This document shows positions 33,662 to 42,588 of a stretch of DNA of 53,730 nucleotides, one piece after another. Position numbers and translations under genes: made by a program. Source of the DNA: Paraburkholderia silvatlantica (lineage in GTDB: Bacteria > Pseudomonadota > Gammaproteobacteria > Burkholderiales > Burkholderiaceae); assembly GCF_003096715.1 (NCBI RefSeq), contig NZ_QEOL01000039.1:1-53730 (forward strand), read 5' to 3'. Within the stretch, counting starts at the first letter, position 1. Each line of letters begins with the position of its first letter. Below the pieces are notes generated by a model. The model saw nothing but the letters and a program-made list of their open reading frames with translations, searched no databases and was not told the DNA's origin.

Positions 33662-35542
33662 ATGAAGATCAAATCCGCTCGCATCAAGAACTTCCGCACG
33701 TTGAAAGACGTGACGATTCCCTTCGATTCCGTTACGACATTCATCGGGCCGAACGGCGCAGGTAAGTCAACTGTACTTCGTGCGCTCGACTGGTACTTTA
33801 ACGGCAAACCAGGTTCGCTGACAGAGAAAGACTGCTCCTTCGGGGCAGCTGACGAAGAGATCGAGGTTCAAGTCACATTCGCCGATCTCACCGAAAAGGA
33901 TCGGAACGAGCTTGGCAAGTACGCTCCGGCAGGGGTCACGACGTTCACCGCATGGAAGCGCCGAGGCCCAGACGGGACTGAAACCCTATCTGCGAACTCA
34001 AAGAGCTACGCGCCATTCAACACCATCCGCAGTAAAGGAACGGCCGCCGACAAGAAAGCTGCTTACAATGATCTGCGGAACTCTGATGCGTCGCTTGGTC
34101 TCCCGGCCTGGAGCAATGCCGACGCCGCCAACCAAGCTATGACGACTTGGGAAGCTGGTCACACCGACCAACTCGTCGAAGCACCGGAACCCCTGCAGAC
34201 CAACTTCTTCGGCTTCAACAGCGGTGGAAAGATGAGTGGACTTTTCGACTTCGTCTTGGTCACTGCCGATCTCCGGGCGAGCGAGGAGTCGATTGACGGG
34301 AAGTCAAGCATCATCGGTCGAATCCTTGAGCGTTCAGTCGATCGTACCGCTGCCGATGAGGAGATCGCGAAGATCGTAGAGGAGTCGCGCGCAAAGCAGC
34401 AGAATGTCTATGAGGAGAAGTTCAAAGCACAGCTCGACGCCATGACGACGCAGCTCAACGAGGTCGTCACCTCTTACTCGCCTGGTCGAGCTGTCACGGT
34501 TTCCCCGGTAGAGGTGGAAATTAAAGCTCCTCGGACCACATTCGCGGTGGCAGTTCTCGATGGCACTACCGAGACCGCTGTGGAACGACAGGGACATGGC
34601 TTTCAGCGCACGCTTCTGATCTCTGCGCTCCAACTCTTAGCGCAATCAGGCGCTGCGTCGGCTGAGGGGGTCATCTGCCTAGCGATTGAGGAACCGGAAC
34701 TCTATCAACACCCGATTCAGGCCCAGACGTTCGGGAAGGTGCTTCGGGCACTCGCCGAGGACTCCAATAAGCGCATCCAAGTAACATATGCGACTCATAG
34801 CCCTTACTTTCTTGAGGCAAGACATTTCGACCAGGTCAGGCGGCTGACGAGATCGTCTGATGAGACTCCTGTGGTCACCGTTCACCTCGCTACGGTTGCC
34901 GACGTAAAGACAAAGCTGAACGGGATATTGAATGCCGATACAGTTGACCGCCAACTCGACGGCATAGTGGCGAATCAGCTTGCTGTCGCGCTCTTCGCGC
35001 ATCGCGCTTTCCTCGTGGAAGGCACGACAGAGTCATCGGTGTTCTACGGTATTGGCGATAAGAGCTCTCTTGGCTCGCTTGAGGCCGCTGGTGTGTCCAT
35101 CGTCCCCGTAGGAGGCAAGACATCCATCCCACTTGCACACGCGATCCTGACGTCGATCGGTATCCCGGCCTATGCGCTCTTCGATGCGGATAGTGGGTTT
35201 GAGGAGCGTGCGAAGGCCAATGGGAAGACACAAGACAAGATCGATGCGGAGCGGAAAGCTCATGTAGCAGCTAATCGCATGGCATTGAAGTACTTCGGTC
35301 GAGGTGAAGAGGACTTTCCATCTGCCCTCGTTGCCGACGACGTAGCGATCTTCGAGGATCACCTTGAAGCGTTCTTGTCGAAAAACTGGACCGAATGGAT
35401 AACGTCCTGCAACAACGTCGAGGCTGCTGCAGGTATCAGTCTCGCGAAGAATCAACTCGCGTACCGAGCGGCAACACTTAAGGCCGAGGGAGCGGTGCCA
35501 GAGATGCTTATGCAAATCTTGGCCAAGGCGGAGGGTAAGTAG
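33662..35542 (+). CDS. OLD-family ATP-dependent endonuclease (AAA/ABC ATPase + TOPRIM)
   Basis: A 626-aa protein. The ATPase has Walker A GPNGAGKST (29-37) and Walker B followed by a His switch (LAIEEPELYQHP, then YATHSPYF). The C-terminal TOPRIM domain has FLVEGTTES with Glu453 and the LFDADSG motif with Asp508 and Asp510, the metal ligands of OLD nucleases. Length and order match the OLD/GajA group. In Gabija the next gene is a UvrD-like GajB helicase; none follows here, so this looks like a class 1 (stand-alone) OLD or a partner of the gene after it. It is probably anti-phage. Confidence 0.87.
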   Translation: MKIKSARIKNFRTLKDVTIPFDSVTTFIGPNGAGKSTVLRALDWYFNGKPGSLTEKDCSFGAADEEIEVQVTFADLTEKDRNELGKYAPAGVTTFTAWKRRGPDGTETLSANSKSYAPFNTIRSKGTAADKKAAYNDLRNSDASLGLPAWSNADAANQAMTTWEAGHTDQLVEAPEPLQTNFFGFNSGGKMSGLFDFVLVTADLRASEESIDGKSSIIGRILERSVDRTAADEEIAKIVEESRAKQQNVYEEKFKAQLDAMTTQLNEVVTSYSPGRAVTVSPVEVEIKAPRTTFAVAVLDGTTETAVERQGHGFQRTLLISALQLLAQSGAASAEGVICLAIEEPELYQHPIQAQTFGKVLRALAEDSNKRIQVTYATHSPYFLEARHFDQVRRLTRSSDETPVVTVHLATVADVKTKLNGILNADTVDRQLDGIVANQLAVALFAHRAFLVEGTTESSVFYGIGDKSSLGSLEAAGVSIVPVGGKTSIPLAHAILTSIGIPAYALFDADSGFEERAKANGKTQDKIDAERKAHVAANRMALKYFGRGEEDFPSALVADDVAIFEDHLEAFLSKNWTEWITSCNNVEAAAGISLAKNQLAYRAATLKAEGAVPEMLMQILAKAEGK

Positions 35543-35664
35543 TCTGTTTCGGCAGTAGATGCTCCCCTCAATCTCGAAGAGCCGCGGAACAATACTGCAA
35601 GGGCAGCTCGGAGCGGTCACCATATGCCGTGTCATAACTGTCGTGTCCGCTGAAGGAGATACGC

Positions 35665-36303
35665 ATGCCCGGAATTGCTCTAGACACTGTTGCTGTATTT
35701 CAGCAGAGAGTTGCAACTTTTAGTCCCTCATACATTGCCGACTGGGATGCCTGGCTGGCCACCGCTGCGCAAGCACGTCCGGCACGCCTCGGGAAAATCC
35801 TCAGAAAGTGGCAGGCGTGCCGCCCAAATACGATGCGGCGAGATGCGGCAGCGGCAGTGCATGACGCACCGTACCTCGATGATCTTCTTGCACGCGCTGC
35901 GCCCCATGTTGCAGTGTTGTCCACGTTCGATCTTGCCGATCCGTCCGCACTCGGAAATCCGTCGAACATCTCCGCACTGGATAGTCTTTGGAGCGTGTTT
36001 GAGCAACTCTCCTATCAGGGACGAGCGCGCGGAGGTATTGCGGGATCGGTAGGAATTTCGAAGGCGGTGATGCTTGTCACCGATGGCAGGGTTGGACCGG
36101 CCTTTGACACGGAGGTTAGAACCGCGTTGGGACTTGGGAAAATCCGTAACGCATTGGAGTGGCACAGTGCCTTACGTGTCGCATCTCACGATATCCAGGC
36201 GTTTCACCGCGCTACCGGCGTAGCATTTGCAGCGGCGAAGCCGCGTGGTTTCGAGACGCTCGCAAATGGCAGGGTCTATGACATGGCACTTGGGCCCCGC
36301 TGA
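35665..36303 (+). CDS. Unrecognised protein downstream of the OLD nuclease
   Basis: A 212-aa protein with a strong ribosome binding site (AAGGAGA) seven bases before the ATG. It is soluble and mixed alpha/beta by eye, with no signal peptide and few charged clusters. Segments such as RPARLGKILRKWQACRP and LGNPSNISALDSLWSVFEQL may form helical surfaces. No nuclease, helicase or methylase motif is visible. It lies 122 bp after the OLD gene on the same strand, so it may be a partner or immunity protein. Confidence 0.65.
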   Translation: MPGIALDTVAVFQQRVATFSPSYIADWDAWLATAAQARPARLGKILRKWQACRPNTMRRDAAAAVHDAPYLDDLLARAAPHVAVLSTFDLADPSALGNPSNISALDSLWSVFEQLSYQGRARGGIAGSVGISKAVMLVTDGRVGPAFDTEVRTALGLGKIRNALEWHSALRVASHDIQAFHRATGVAFAAAKPRGFETLANGRVYDMALGPR

Positions 36304-36455
36304 GACATAACAAAATGGCGCAGCGTAATGCTTGGCATGCTGCCGATGCCCCCTCGCCAAGCTCGCCCGGCCGGTAGTGAGGACTCCGAGAGGCATCAGA
36401 TCGGTTTTCGATGACCGAGAGACGAACTTCGGAGTTCTGAGAACCTGAAACACCT

Positions 36456-36480
36456 AATTTGCTTAAAATTTGAGCAAATT
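36456..36480. repeat. Dyad element, copy 1
   Basis: AATTTGCT, nine bases (TAAAATTTG), AGCAAATT: an 8-bp inverted repeat with partly symmetric spacer. It shares arms, spacer length and 3' half with the element at 36787-36809. Confidence 0.75.
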
Positions 36481-36786
36481 TGGGTATTTTCAGTGGATTG
36501 TGCCCCTCGGGGAGCTGATTCGAGTGGCGCGACGAACATTACATTTCTTTCAGATCGATGGAGTTGGGGCACAGAGACGCCGCCGATACACGCCCAACCG
36601 CACCCCTTAAGAGAATGTAAGCCGGCCGCTGGCGGCGCTATATCCGGCTCGGACGAGGGTTTTTCACTTCAAGGACAAGACACGCCCCGTCGTAGCCGAC
36701 CGAATCACTGATTTGATGCCACCCTTTTATTGATTCCGAGCAAATCGTGTTACATTTATCCCAAGATCGGGGGCGCACCGCATTGT

Positions 36787-36809
36787 ATTTGCTTATTTTT
36801 TGAGCAAAT
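36787..36809. repeat. Dyad element, copy 2
   Basis: ATTTGCT, nine bases (TATTTTTTG), AGCAAAT. The two right arms (36473 and 36803) are exactly 330 bp apart. The pairing of conserved arms with an AT-rich 9-bp spacer looks like a protein-binding or recombination site rather than a terminator. Confidence 0.75.
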
Positions 36810-37028
36810 TGTCGATTTCTGACTCAATCTTCGTGTGTCGAGGTGATTTTCTCCTCAACCTGTTCAAGGTCCAATGACGTGTTCGCACGATCCGGTCTGT
36901 AGCACCTTCGCTTCCCTGACACGCACTCGCAACAGCCTCGCGTTTCAGTTCTTCGATCCTCTTTGAGCCTGACACCGGACAGCCGTCCGAGGATAACGCT
37001 CGCCTTAATAAATTAGGATACCTTAGTT

Positions 37029-37319
37029 ATGGTTGACAAACACAGCATACTCTTCGCGCTCGGCAGCACCTACGCAACGCCGGGAGCACTCGACCTGATG
37101 CAACGCGCTGGAATACAGCCCGCGCAGTTGTTCATGCGGCACCAGTGCGGCGACTGGGGCGAACTTGACGCCGATGACTGCGAGGCAAACGCCCGATCCG
37201 TCACAGATGGAATGCGAATACTTAGCGCCTACAGCATCGGACCAAACAACGAGCGCATCTGGCTCATCACGGAAGCCGACCGGGCCGCGACAACCGCACT
37301 CCTCCCGAGCGAATATTGA
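37029..37319 (+). CDS. Small accessory-element protein (TPGAL...GDWG...TEADR family)
   Basis: A 96-aa protein of a type I associate with plasmids and integrated elements: TPGALDLMQRAGIQPAQL, then RHQCGDWGELDADD, then RILSAYSIG and WLITEADR...TTALLP. It is sometimes labelled as a restriction-associated subunit, but its function is unknown to me. It follows the dyad region on the plus strand and has few neighbours in common with an operon. Confidence 0.78.
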   Translation: MVDKHSILFALGSTYATPGALDLMQRAGIQPAQLFMRHQCGDWGELDADDCEANARSVTDGMRILSAYSIGPNNERIWLITEADRAATTALLPSEY

Positions 37320-37453
37320 ACGTGAGTTATGTCATACAGCGGTTTCACCCGCTCGTGCGCCCCGGGCTGCATCTCGGCGCTGCCCACTCAAAGATCGCTG
37401 TCCATAGCCAATAAAGTCGACTAGATTCGGCGTGCGTGATCCATTGCTTACTA

Positions 37454-37987
37454 ATGGTGTTGCAGATCGCTGGAGTTATCGAAGATCCGACGAGTATCGC
37501 GACACGACGGCGACGCATCGAAGCGATGCTGTGGCGCAAGACAACCGAGGTCTTCCTGCAGGGCATGATGTTTTCCGAACTGGCGACATTCATTGCCGAT
37601 CTGGATTGCAAGTTGCACACCAAGTTGCTCGAACGCGGTTCACATCGAGATACGGTCGCATTTGTTGAGTGCGAACTGACACGGAAGCGGCTTGTGATCT
37701 GTAGCTGGCGCGAGGTTGGGACGCTGCACAACCATGCAGTGCTCGCAATCGGCACTTCTGGCATCGAGCGCAACCATCGATTCAAGCCGAGCACGTTGCT
37801 GCTTCTCGATCCAGCGGAAGGGCCGCCGACGGCAATGGGGACCTGCAACGCTCAGCTCGACTACGCGAGTTGGGAATCTGCCGAACTGCGCCGATATGCG
37901 AGATATACAACGGCCAACGAAACACTATCGGTCGTGCTTAATGGTGCGATCTCAATTGAGGCTGGCGAGCCAAGGAAACCGCCGTAG
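37454..37987 (+). CDS. Unrecognised soluble protein
   Basis: About 177 aa from the ATG at 37454; a GTG at 37436 in frame would add six residues. It has a charged helical start (IATRRRRIEAMLWRK) and a likely beta-rich second half (LVICSWREVGTLHNHAVLAIG). No motif or family was recognised. It lies between the GDWG-type gene and the convergent XRE regulator. Confidence 0.55.
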   Translation: MVLQIAGVIEDPTSIATRRRRIEAMLWRKTTEVFLQGMMFSELATFIADLDCKLHTKLLERGSHRDTVAFVECELTRKRLVICSWREVGTLHNHAVLAIGTSGIERNHRFKPSTLLLLDPAEGPPTAMGTCNAQLDYASWESAELRRYARYTTANETLSVVLNGAISIEAGEPRKPP

Positions 37988-38020
37988 TTTGGCTTGAGGC
38001 CGGACCGTCGCAGTCCAAGT

Positions 38021-38272
38021 TCACGGCCGCTCAAACAACCGGGCGGGCTCGACATCAAGGGCAATCGCCAGACGCTCGATGTTATCGACCGATACGTTGA
38101 CGCGTGCTCGCTCTACCTGGCTGATGAACGTACGATCCAGTCCAGCCGCAAAACCAAGCTCTTCCTGAGATAGCGATTTCTTGACCCGGCTAGCGCGGAC
38201 GTTGTAGGCCAGCACGTCACGAAGTGAGACGAGTCTGGATTTTGGATCGGGGCCTCGGAGCGGTGCGGACAT
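38021..38272 (-). CDS. XRE-family helix-turn-helix regulator
   Basis: An 83-aa protein that is almost entirely one XRE/Cro-C1 domain: RVKKSLSQEELGFAAGLDRTFISQVERARVN, then NIERLAIALDVEPARLF. Such single-domain proteins often keep element genes silent. An in-frame ATG at 38329 would add 19 residues; the shorter form gives a typical start. It is divergent from the secreted protein at 38479. Confidence 0.88.
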   Translation of the reverse strand: MSAPLRGPDPKSRLVSLRDVLAYNVRASRVKKSLSQEELGFAAGLDRTFISQVERARVNVSVDNIERLAIALDVEPARLFERP

Positions 38273-38478
38273 GCCCCGATCTTTACGATATGATGCATTT
38301 CGATCTACGGACTTTGCATCACATATCAAGGGACTCTTCGTGTTCTAGTGGCAGCTACCCCACCGCGGATTCCCTCAAGCAGGTCGCCGGGCATGGCGGA
38401 ATTGCCTCCCCATTACGCACACGCCCAATGAGACTACACCTCGAACCCTAATAAACAGAATCAAGGAAACCATAGACC

Positions 38479-39096
38479 ATGAATTTTTCGAAGATTTCTG
38501 CCGTCGTTCTGGTGGCCGTTGCACCCGTCGTTGCTCACGCCCAGTTGAACCAACTACTCGGCGTGATCCATTCGGTCCAGAATACGGTCACCCAACCCGC
38601 GACGGGTCAGCCTCAGCAGTCCGGGCAAGATACTGTGCAGCAGCAAGAGCAACAGCAGGAACAGAGCGATAACGCGGCCTACCGTGCGCAGATGGAACAG
38701 AGAGCGTCGGCCGGAAGGCAGCAGGCGCAGCAGATGGTTGCTGATCAGGATGCAAAAGACATTGCGAAGTACAAGGCGTCGCAACATAGCGACCAGCAGC
38801 AAGCACAACAGCAATTCAATGACGCCAAGAAGTCGGCTGCGGCATGTCGAACCCTGCTCGACCAAAAGCTACCCATCGCCGAGCGATTCATTCGCTGTCG
38901 CAATCAAGGTTTGACGGAGTCGCAGGAAATGATGTTCGTCGGAGCGATGCCCTTAACTGCGCAGCCCTATATAGCATCCATGGTTCAAGATGTGTTCGAG
39001 GACAATGTAATCGACCCTGCGAGGGGCAAGGCGATCACCGACTACTACGACGCTTGCTACCGGCGCGGGACGCCGTGTGTCCGACCGAAGTGGTAA
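38479..39096 (+). CDS. Predicted secreted Gln-rich protein of unknown function
   Basis: A 205-aa protein. A Sec signal peptide (MNFSKISAVVLVAVAPVVAHA) ends before QLNQLLG. Residues ~45-125 are very rich in Gln with charged residues in heptad-like order (QQQEQQQEQSD, QQQAQQQFNDAKK), suggesting a periplasmic coiled coil. A compact domain with four cysteines (ACRTL, IRCRNQ, DACYRR, PCVRP) follows and probably has disulfides. I do not recognise the family. A periplasmic protein is unusual cargo beside a satellite replication block. AAGGA lies upstream of the ATG. Confidence 0.72.
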   Translation: MNFSKISAVVLVAVAPVVAHAQLNQLLGVIHSVQNTVTQPATGQPQQSGQDTVQQQEQQQEQSDNAAYRAQMEQRASAGRQQAQQMVADQDAKDIAKYKASQHSDQQQAQQQFNDAKKSAAACRTLLDQKLPIAERFIRCRNQGLTESQEMMFVGAMPLTAQPYIASMVQDVFEDNVIDPARGKAITDYYDACYRRGTPCVRPKW

Positions 39097-39241
39097 GCAC
39101 CGGATGCGCGATGTGAGGTGGCAACGTGTGCCAGATCGCCCAGACGGTCCCGTGCGTCACTGCAGTTTGCGCGTAGATTTGTAGATTCGTAGATCAGGCG
39201 AGCGCGTGTGGGTCGACGCTGACACGCGCTCGCCGTCACTG

Positions 39242-40912
39242 CTACTCAGCGAAGATCGCGTCCTTGCGCAGCGCATAGGTGCTCGGCTTTAGGCTCGTGT
39301 GTCCTGGCACGACGAACTGGCTTGTCGGCCGACCTTCCAGCCCGAGAATCAGCAGTCCCTTTCGGACCAGCGCGTTTTTTACCGCCTTCTTCCCATACTC
39401 CTCGTTGATTTTGCGCATGGCCTGCGGGAGCAGCAACACCATCCCGACGCCGTCGTGAGTGTGAGTAAAACCGATCTGCGTGTCGTGATCAGCATCGCAA
39501 AACGCCGAGTACAGCGGTAAGCGATGACGGTACTTCACCACGAGGTCGCGCACCGCCTCTGCAATTTCGTCGTCTGGCGTCCGCGCATCCGCCCGATACT
39601 GCTTCAACCAGTCGGCAAAGCTTCCGCACATGGCGGCGGCGACTTCCCCTTGCGTGATACCGAGTACACCAGCGTCAATGGCGACGAATGCCGAATAGGC
39701 CGCAAAAGCGAAGTGCTCAAGCACGCGCTGCTGAACACCGTCTGAAGCATCGAACTTGCGGCCCTCGCTGATTGCGTTTTGAAGATCGCGAAACCGCACC
39801 TCGTGCGTACGACGAACTGCCGCCATATTGGCAGCGACGTGCTGAATAAACGCACGCCATGCGATCCCATGCACTTCGCGCAGTTTCGAACGAACAAGTG
39901 CCGAGAACGCTGCACCGTTGCTCTCGCCGTGCAACTCATCAAACGCGCCGTAGTTGCCGTTCACCGGCAGTGTAATAAAGCGTGCGATCTGGCCTGCCAG
40001 TGCCTGCTCCCCACTACGGCGAATGCGATCGGCAGGACTTTCCTCGCCCGCCGAGATAATCACTGTCGACAGTTGCGCCTGGTCCGCGAGACTGCCATCT
40101 GTCTTGGCACGCAGCCTGCCGCTGCCGTTCGTCATGCGATACACAGACTGCCCGAAAGACGCGACATCCGACTGACCGAGTTCGTCAATGACGACCGGCA
40201 GATCCTTGTGTTGCGCCACGTACGCTTCCAGTCCGTTCGCGGTCGCTTCCCAGTTGGCAAGACAGTCGGGCGAACCGGTCAAGGCCTGCAGCAATCGAAG
40301 GATGGTTGATTTGCCCGTGCTGGACGCACCGACCAGATTCACGCAAATGCCGCTCTGGCCGAACAGCTTCAGAAGGCCCGACGCGAAGGCAAAACAGAGC
40401 GGAACGATCATGAGCGGATTGCCGCGGCACAGGGCCGTGAAGCCAACCCAGTCCGCAAGCGTGCCCGCCGATGCACGCGTCTTTGGCTGAGCCCGGATCA
40501 CGCGCTCGACGCGATCGGAAAAGCGCTCGTTGCCGAAAACGTAGCTCGGGCTTTGACCGCAATCGATCCAGCCGTCACGCTCTGCGCGCAGGAGCCTATT
40601 ACCGCCGTTGCAGGTGCGCAGGAAATCTGCGACACGCTTCGACGCATCGTTCGAATACAGTTCGACGCCGCGCTCGATCAGATGGCGTGCGAGCCGCGAC
40701 GCGTTCAGCGTCAAGGTGACCGGAATCTCTATCTCTTTCCAGACGCCATCAGCGCCCTTGATTTTCATCAGGTACGCGGGATGGCCGCCGTCGGCATTGG
40801 CGACTTTCGCGACGTACTTCATTTCCGGGCACGGCAGCTTCCACTCGTCATCGACGACGGCATTGACTACCGTGCTTTCAGCTTCAGCATGGTTCATGTT
40901 GTTTATTTCCAT
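39242..40912 (-). CDS. DUF927-type NTPase/helicase of the element replication block
   Basis: A 556-aa protein. The centre has Walker A GASSTGKST, a Walker B-like LPVVIDELGQ, and the DUF927 pattern RAKTDGSLADQAQLSTVIISAGEE. The N-terminal part (ERDGWIDCGQSPSYVFGNE) is also typical of DUF927 proteins from phage satellites and integrative elements, which are thought to act as replicative helicases or primase partners. An in-frame ATG at 40897 with GGAAAT upstream is an alternative start. It follows the II/X-like initiator gene on the same strand. Confidence 0.83.
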   Translation of the reverse strand: MEINNMNHAEAESTVVNAVVDDEWKLPCPEMKYVAKVANADGGHPAYLMKIKGADGVWKEIEIPVTLTLNASRLARHLIERGVELYSNDASKRVADFLRTCNGGNRLLRAERDGWIDCGQSPSYVFGNERFSDRVERVIRAQPKTRASAGTLADWVGFTALCRGNPLMIVPLCFAFASGLLKLFGQSGICVNLVGASSTGKSTILRLLQALTGSPDCLANWEATANGLEAYVAQHKDLPVVIDELGQSDVASFGQSVYRMTNGSGRLRAKTDGSLADQAQLSTVIISAGEESPADRIRRSGEQALAGQIARFITLPVNGNYGAFDELHGESNGAAFSALVRSKLREVHGIAWRAFIQHVAANMAAVRRTHEVRFRDLQNAISEGRKFDASDGVQQRVLEHFAFAAYSAFVAIDAGVLGITQGEVAAAMCGSFADWLKQYRADARTPDDEIAEAVRDLVVKYRHRLPLYSAFCDADHDTQIGFTHTHDGVGMVLLLPQAMRKINEEYGKKAVKNALVRKGLLILGLEGRPTSQFVVPGHTSLKPSTYALRKDAIFAE

Positions 40913-40979
40913 TTATCGCCCGCTTTACCTGGAACGCGGGCCACGGTTAGGGTTTGCGCTACGATCGTTCGGCGACGCG

Positions 40980-42155
40980 CTACGTAGTCCGGGACACACG
41001 ACCCTTCACGGGGCGCGGCGGATCGCTGACCGCATCAGGCAGCGGTGCGAACCGTGCGTCGACCAGCGACGGTGGCGTCGGCTTGATGCGCGAAGCCGTC
41101 AGCACTTTCGCCAGCGGCACCGCTTTTTCGCGCGCGGGCGACTTCAGGTCGATCTTGCGCTTGCGGAACTCCGCACGGTGCCGCGCCATGGTGCGCTCCG
41201 AATACATCATTTCCATCGGTGCGTTCAGCTTGCGCAGCGCGATTACCGGACGCAGACGATCAGGCACGCCCTCGAAGTCGGCGCAAGTTAGTCCTGACGA
41301 CACGACGTTGAGCACCGGCACATTCTTGTAGTAGCGGTTGAAAATCTCCCGCGGCGCATTACCGCTCCACGCCTTGACGTTCTGCAAGCCCTGCTTCTTC
41401 AGCTCCGCGCTCTGCAAGCGAACTTCAACGCGCAGCAGACCACCGCACTCGTCGCGCAGGTTTTCGAAGAACTTCTTCGGCTCCTCGCCCGTACGCTTCG
41501 ACTTCGGCAAAGACTTGCGGCGCACATCTTCGCCCTTGTCGTAGAAGATGATGCTGTAGTAACGACCGTTTCTAGGCGACCAGTAGACGGACGTGAACTC
41601 CTTCCTCATTGCGCAATCCTGTTCGACCAGCTGGCGCGCGATCTGCCGCAGGCACGTCTTCACGAAGCGGCCCGACTTGAACTGCAGATTCACGGCCAGA
41701 TCGACACGACGCAACGTCACGTGTTTGTCGATCAACTCCTGCATCGAAACGGCGAACGAGAAACCCAACTTCTTCTTGAGGCACGAGATCACGCACGCCA
41801 ATCCCTTCGCGAGACGCTGCGAAGTGAAGACGTTCTGGCCGAGAATGGAACCGAACAGCGAGCCCTCCACACTCAGTGTCTTGGAGAGGGGGTTATAACG
41901 AACGTGCAGGTTGTGCATGCCGTATTTTCCGATAACCGGCAGGCGATTCGTGCTGCTGAAAAGGACTTCGCCATCACCGTTGCTGACCAGGCTGCGCTTC
42001 TGACCGGACACGTCCCACTCGACGCCGCTAACCGCGAACTCGACCGTATCGAAGTTCACACGATCAGCCGAGCGGAACGCCAAGCCAGTCTGCGTGGACT
42101 TCTTGCTGGTCGTTGTCTGCGGCGCGTTGACAATTTGACTCGGACGGGTCTTCAT
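40980..42155 (-). CDS. Phage/plasmid replication initiator, II/X family-like
   Basis: About 391 aa from the ATG at 42155. Features that recall the gpII/X (CRI) replication proteins of filamentous phages are FDTVEFAVSGVEW, the HVRYNPLSKTLSVEGSLFGSILGQNVF segment, RRVDLAVNLQ and YSIIFYDKGEDV. Such proteins nick the origin for rolling-circle replication. The C-terminal 80 residues are basic. The family match is by pattern recall. Between AlpA-like/small-ORF genes and DUF927 it forms a replication cassette. Confidence 0.62.
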   Translation of the reverse strand: MKTRPSQIVNAPQTTTSKKSTQTGLAFRSADRVNFDTVEFAVSGVEWDVSGQKRSLVSNGDGEVLFSSTNRLPVIGKYGMHNLHVRYNPLSKTLSVEGSLFGSILGQNVFTSQRLAKGLACVISCLKKKLGFSFAVSMQELIDKHVTLRRVDLAVNLQFKSGRFVKTCLRQIARQLVEQDCAMRKEFTSVYWSPRNGRYYSIIFYDKGEDVRRKSLPKSKRTGEEPKKFFENLRDECGGLLRVEVRLQSAELKKQGLQNVKAWSGNAPREIFNRYYKNVPVLNVVSSGLTCADFEGVPDRLRPVIALRKLNAPMEMMYSERTMARHRAEFRKRKIDLKSPAREKAVPLAKVLTASRIKPTPPSLVDARFAPLPDAVSDPPRPVKGRVSRTT

Positions 42156-42312
42156 CGGGCACACTCGCGAGACGGAGCCAGCAATTGCGCGATGCAAGCG
42201 CAGGCATTGCATGCCAATTTGGCATTGTCAGATTGCGGGTTGATCATGATTTTTTCCATTAGTACACCTATTTATCTAGAAAGATGTCATATAGGGCATA
42301 GGGGGTATGTAA

Positions 42313-42588
42313 TTACAGACGAACGCGAACAGGAACGCTGCAGACGCCGAGTCGCCATTTGACGACGGGCACCTTCGGCAGCTTCTTCGTCATGACGAGA
42401 CGGAGCGACAAATTGTCAGCAGTGCAGTTCGATTGGACGCTATTTACAATGTCCTCCGGGCCGACCATCAGGATGGTTGGATCGGCGCACGTCGCATTCG
42501 AGAACTGCTCACCGGGCAGGCTTACCGTAGCGGCGTTCGCAATCGAAGGATTGGTCGAGAGCGTCGTCGGGTTTTGCAGTCGCTCCAT
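42313..42588 (-). CDS. Small unrecognised protein of the replication operon
   Basis: A 91-aa ORF whose ATG overlaps the stop of the AlpA-like gene by one base (TAATG), a strong sign of coupling. Its position directly before the replication initiator is the one taken by single-strand DNA-binding or control proteins in filamentous-phage-like elements, but no such motif is seen. The C-terminus is basic and beta-like (KVPVVKWRLGVCSVPVRVRL). Confidence 0.55.
   Translation of the reverse strand: MERLQNPTTLSTNPSIANAATVSLPGEQFSNATCADPTILMVGPEDIVNSVQSNCTADNLSLRLVMTKKLPKVPVVKWRLGVCSVPVRVRL

Larger units (their letters stand above)
36304..37028. other. 725-bp gap with two copies of a dyad element
   Basis: AT-richer DNA than its surroundings. 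It holds two nearly identical dyads (listed separately) exactly 330 bp apart. A GTG-initiated ORF on the minus strand at 36793-36975 would make a 60-aa charged helical peptide (SKRIEELKREA... SEIDNLLKK), but its end lies in the second dyad. It may be a remnant. Nothing else was recognised. Confidence 0.5.

Noticed and set aside
29270..35542. Interpretation as a Gabija (GajAB) system with the large helicase as GajB
   Set aside because: GajB is a UvrD-like helicase of about 500 aa located after GajA. Here the helicase is a Dna2/Upf1-type fusion, upstream, and tied to a methyltransferase instead.
36456..36809. Dyads as dif/Xer recombination sites
   Set aside because: They lack the 11-6-11 layout and the conserved arm sequences of dif; the spacer is 9 bp.
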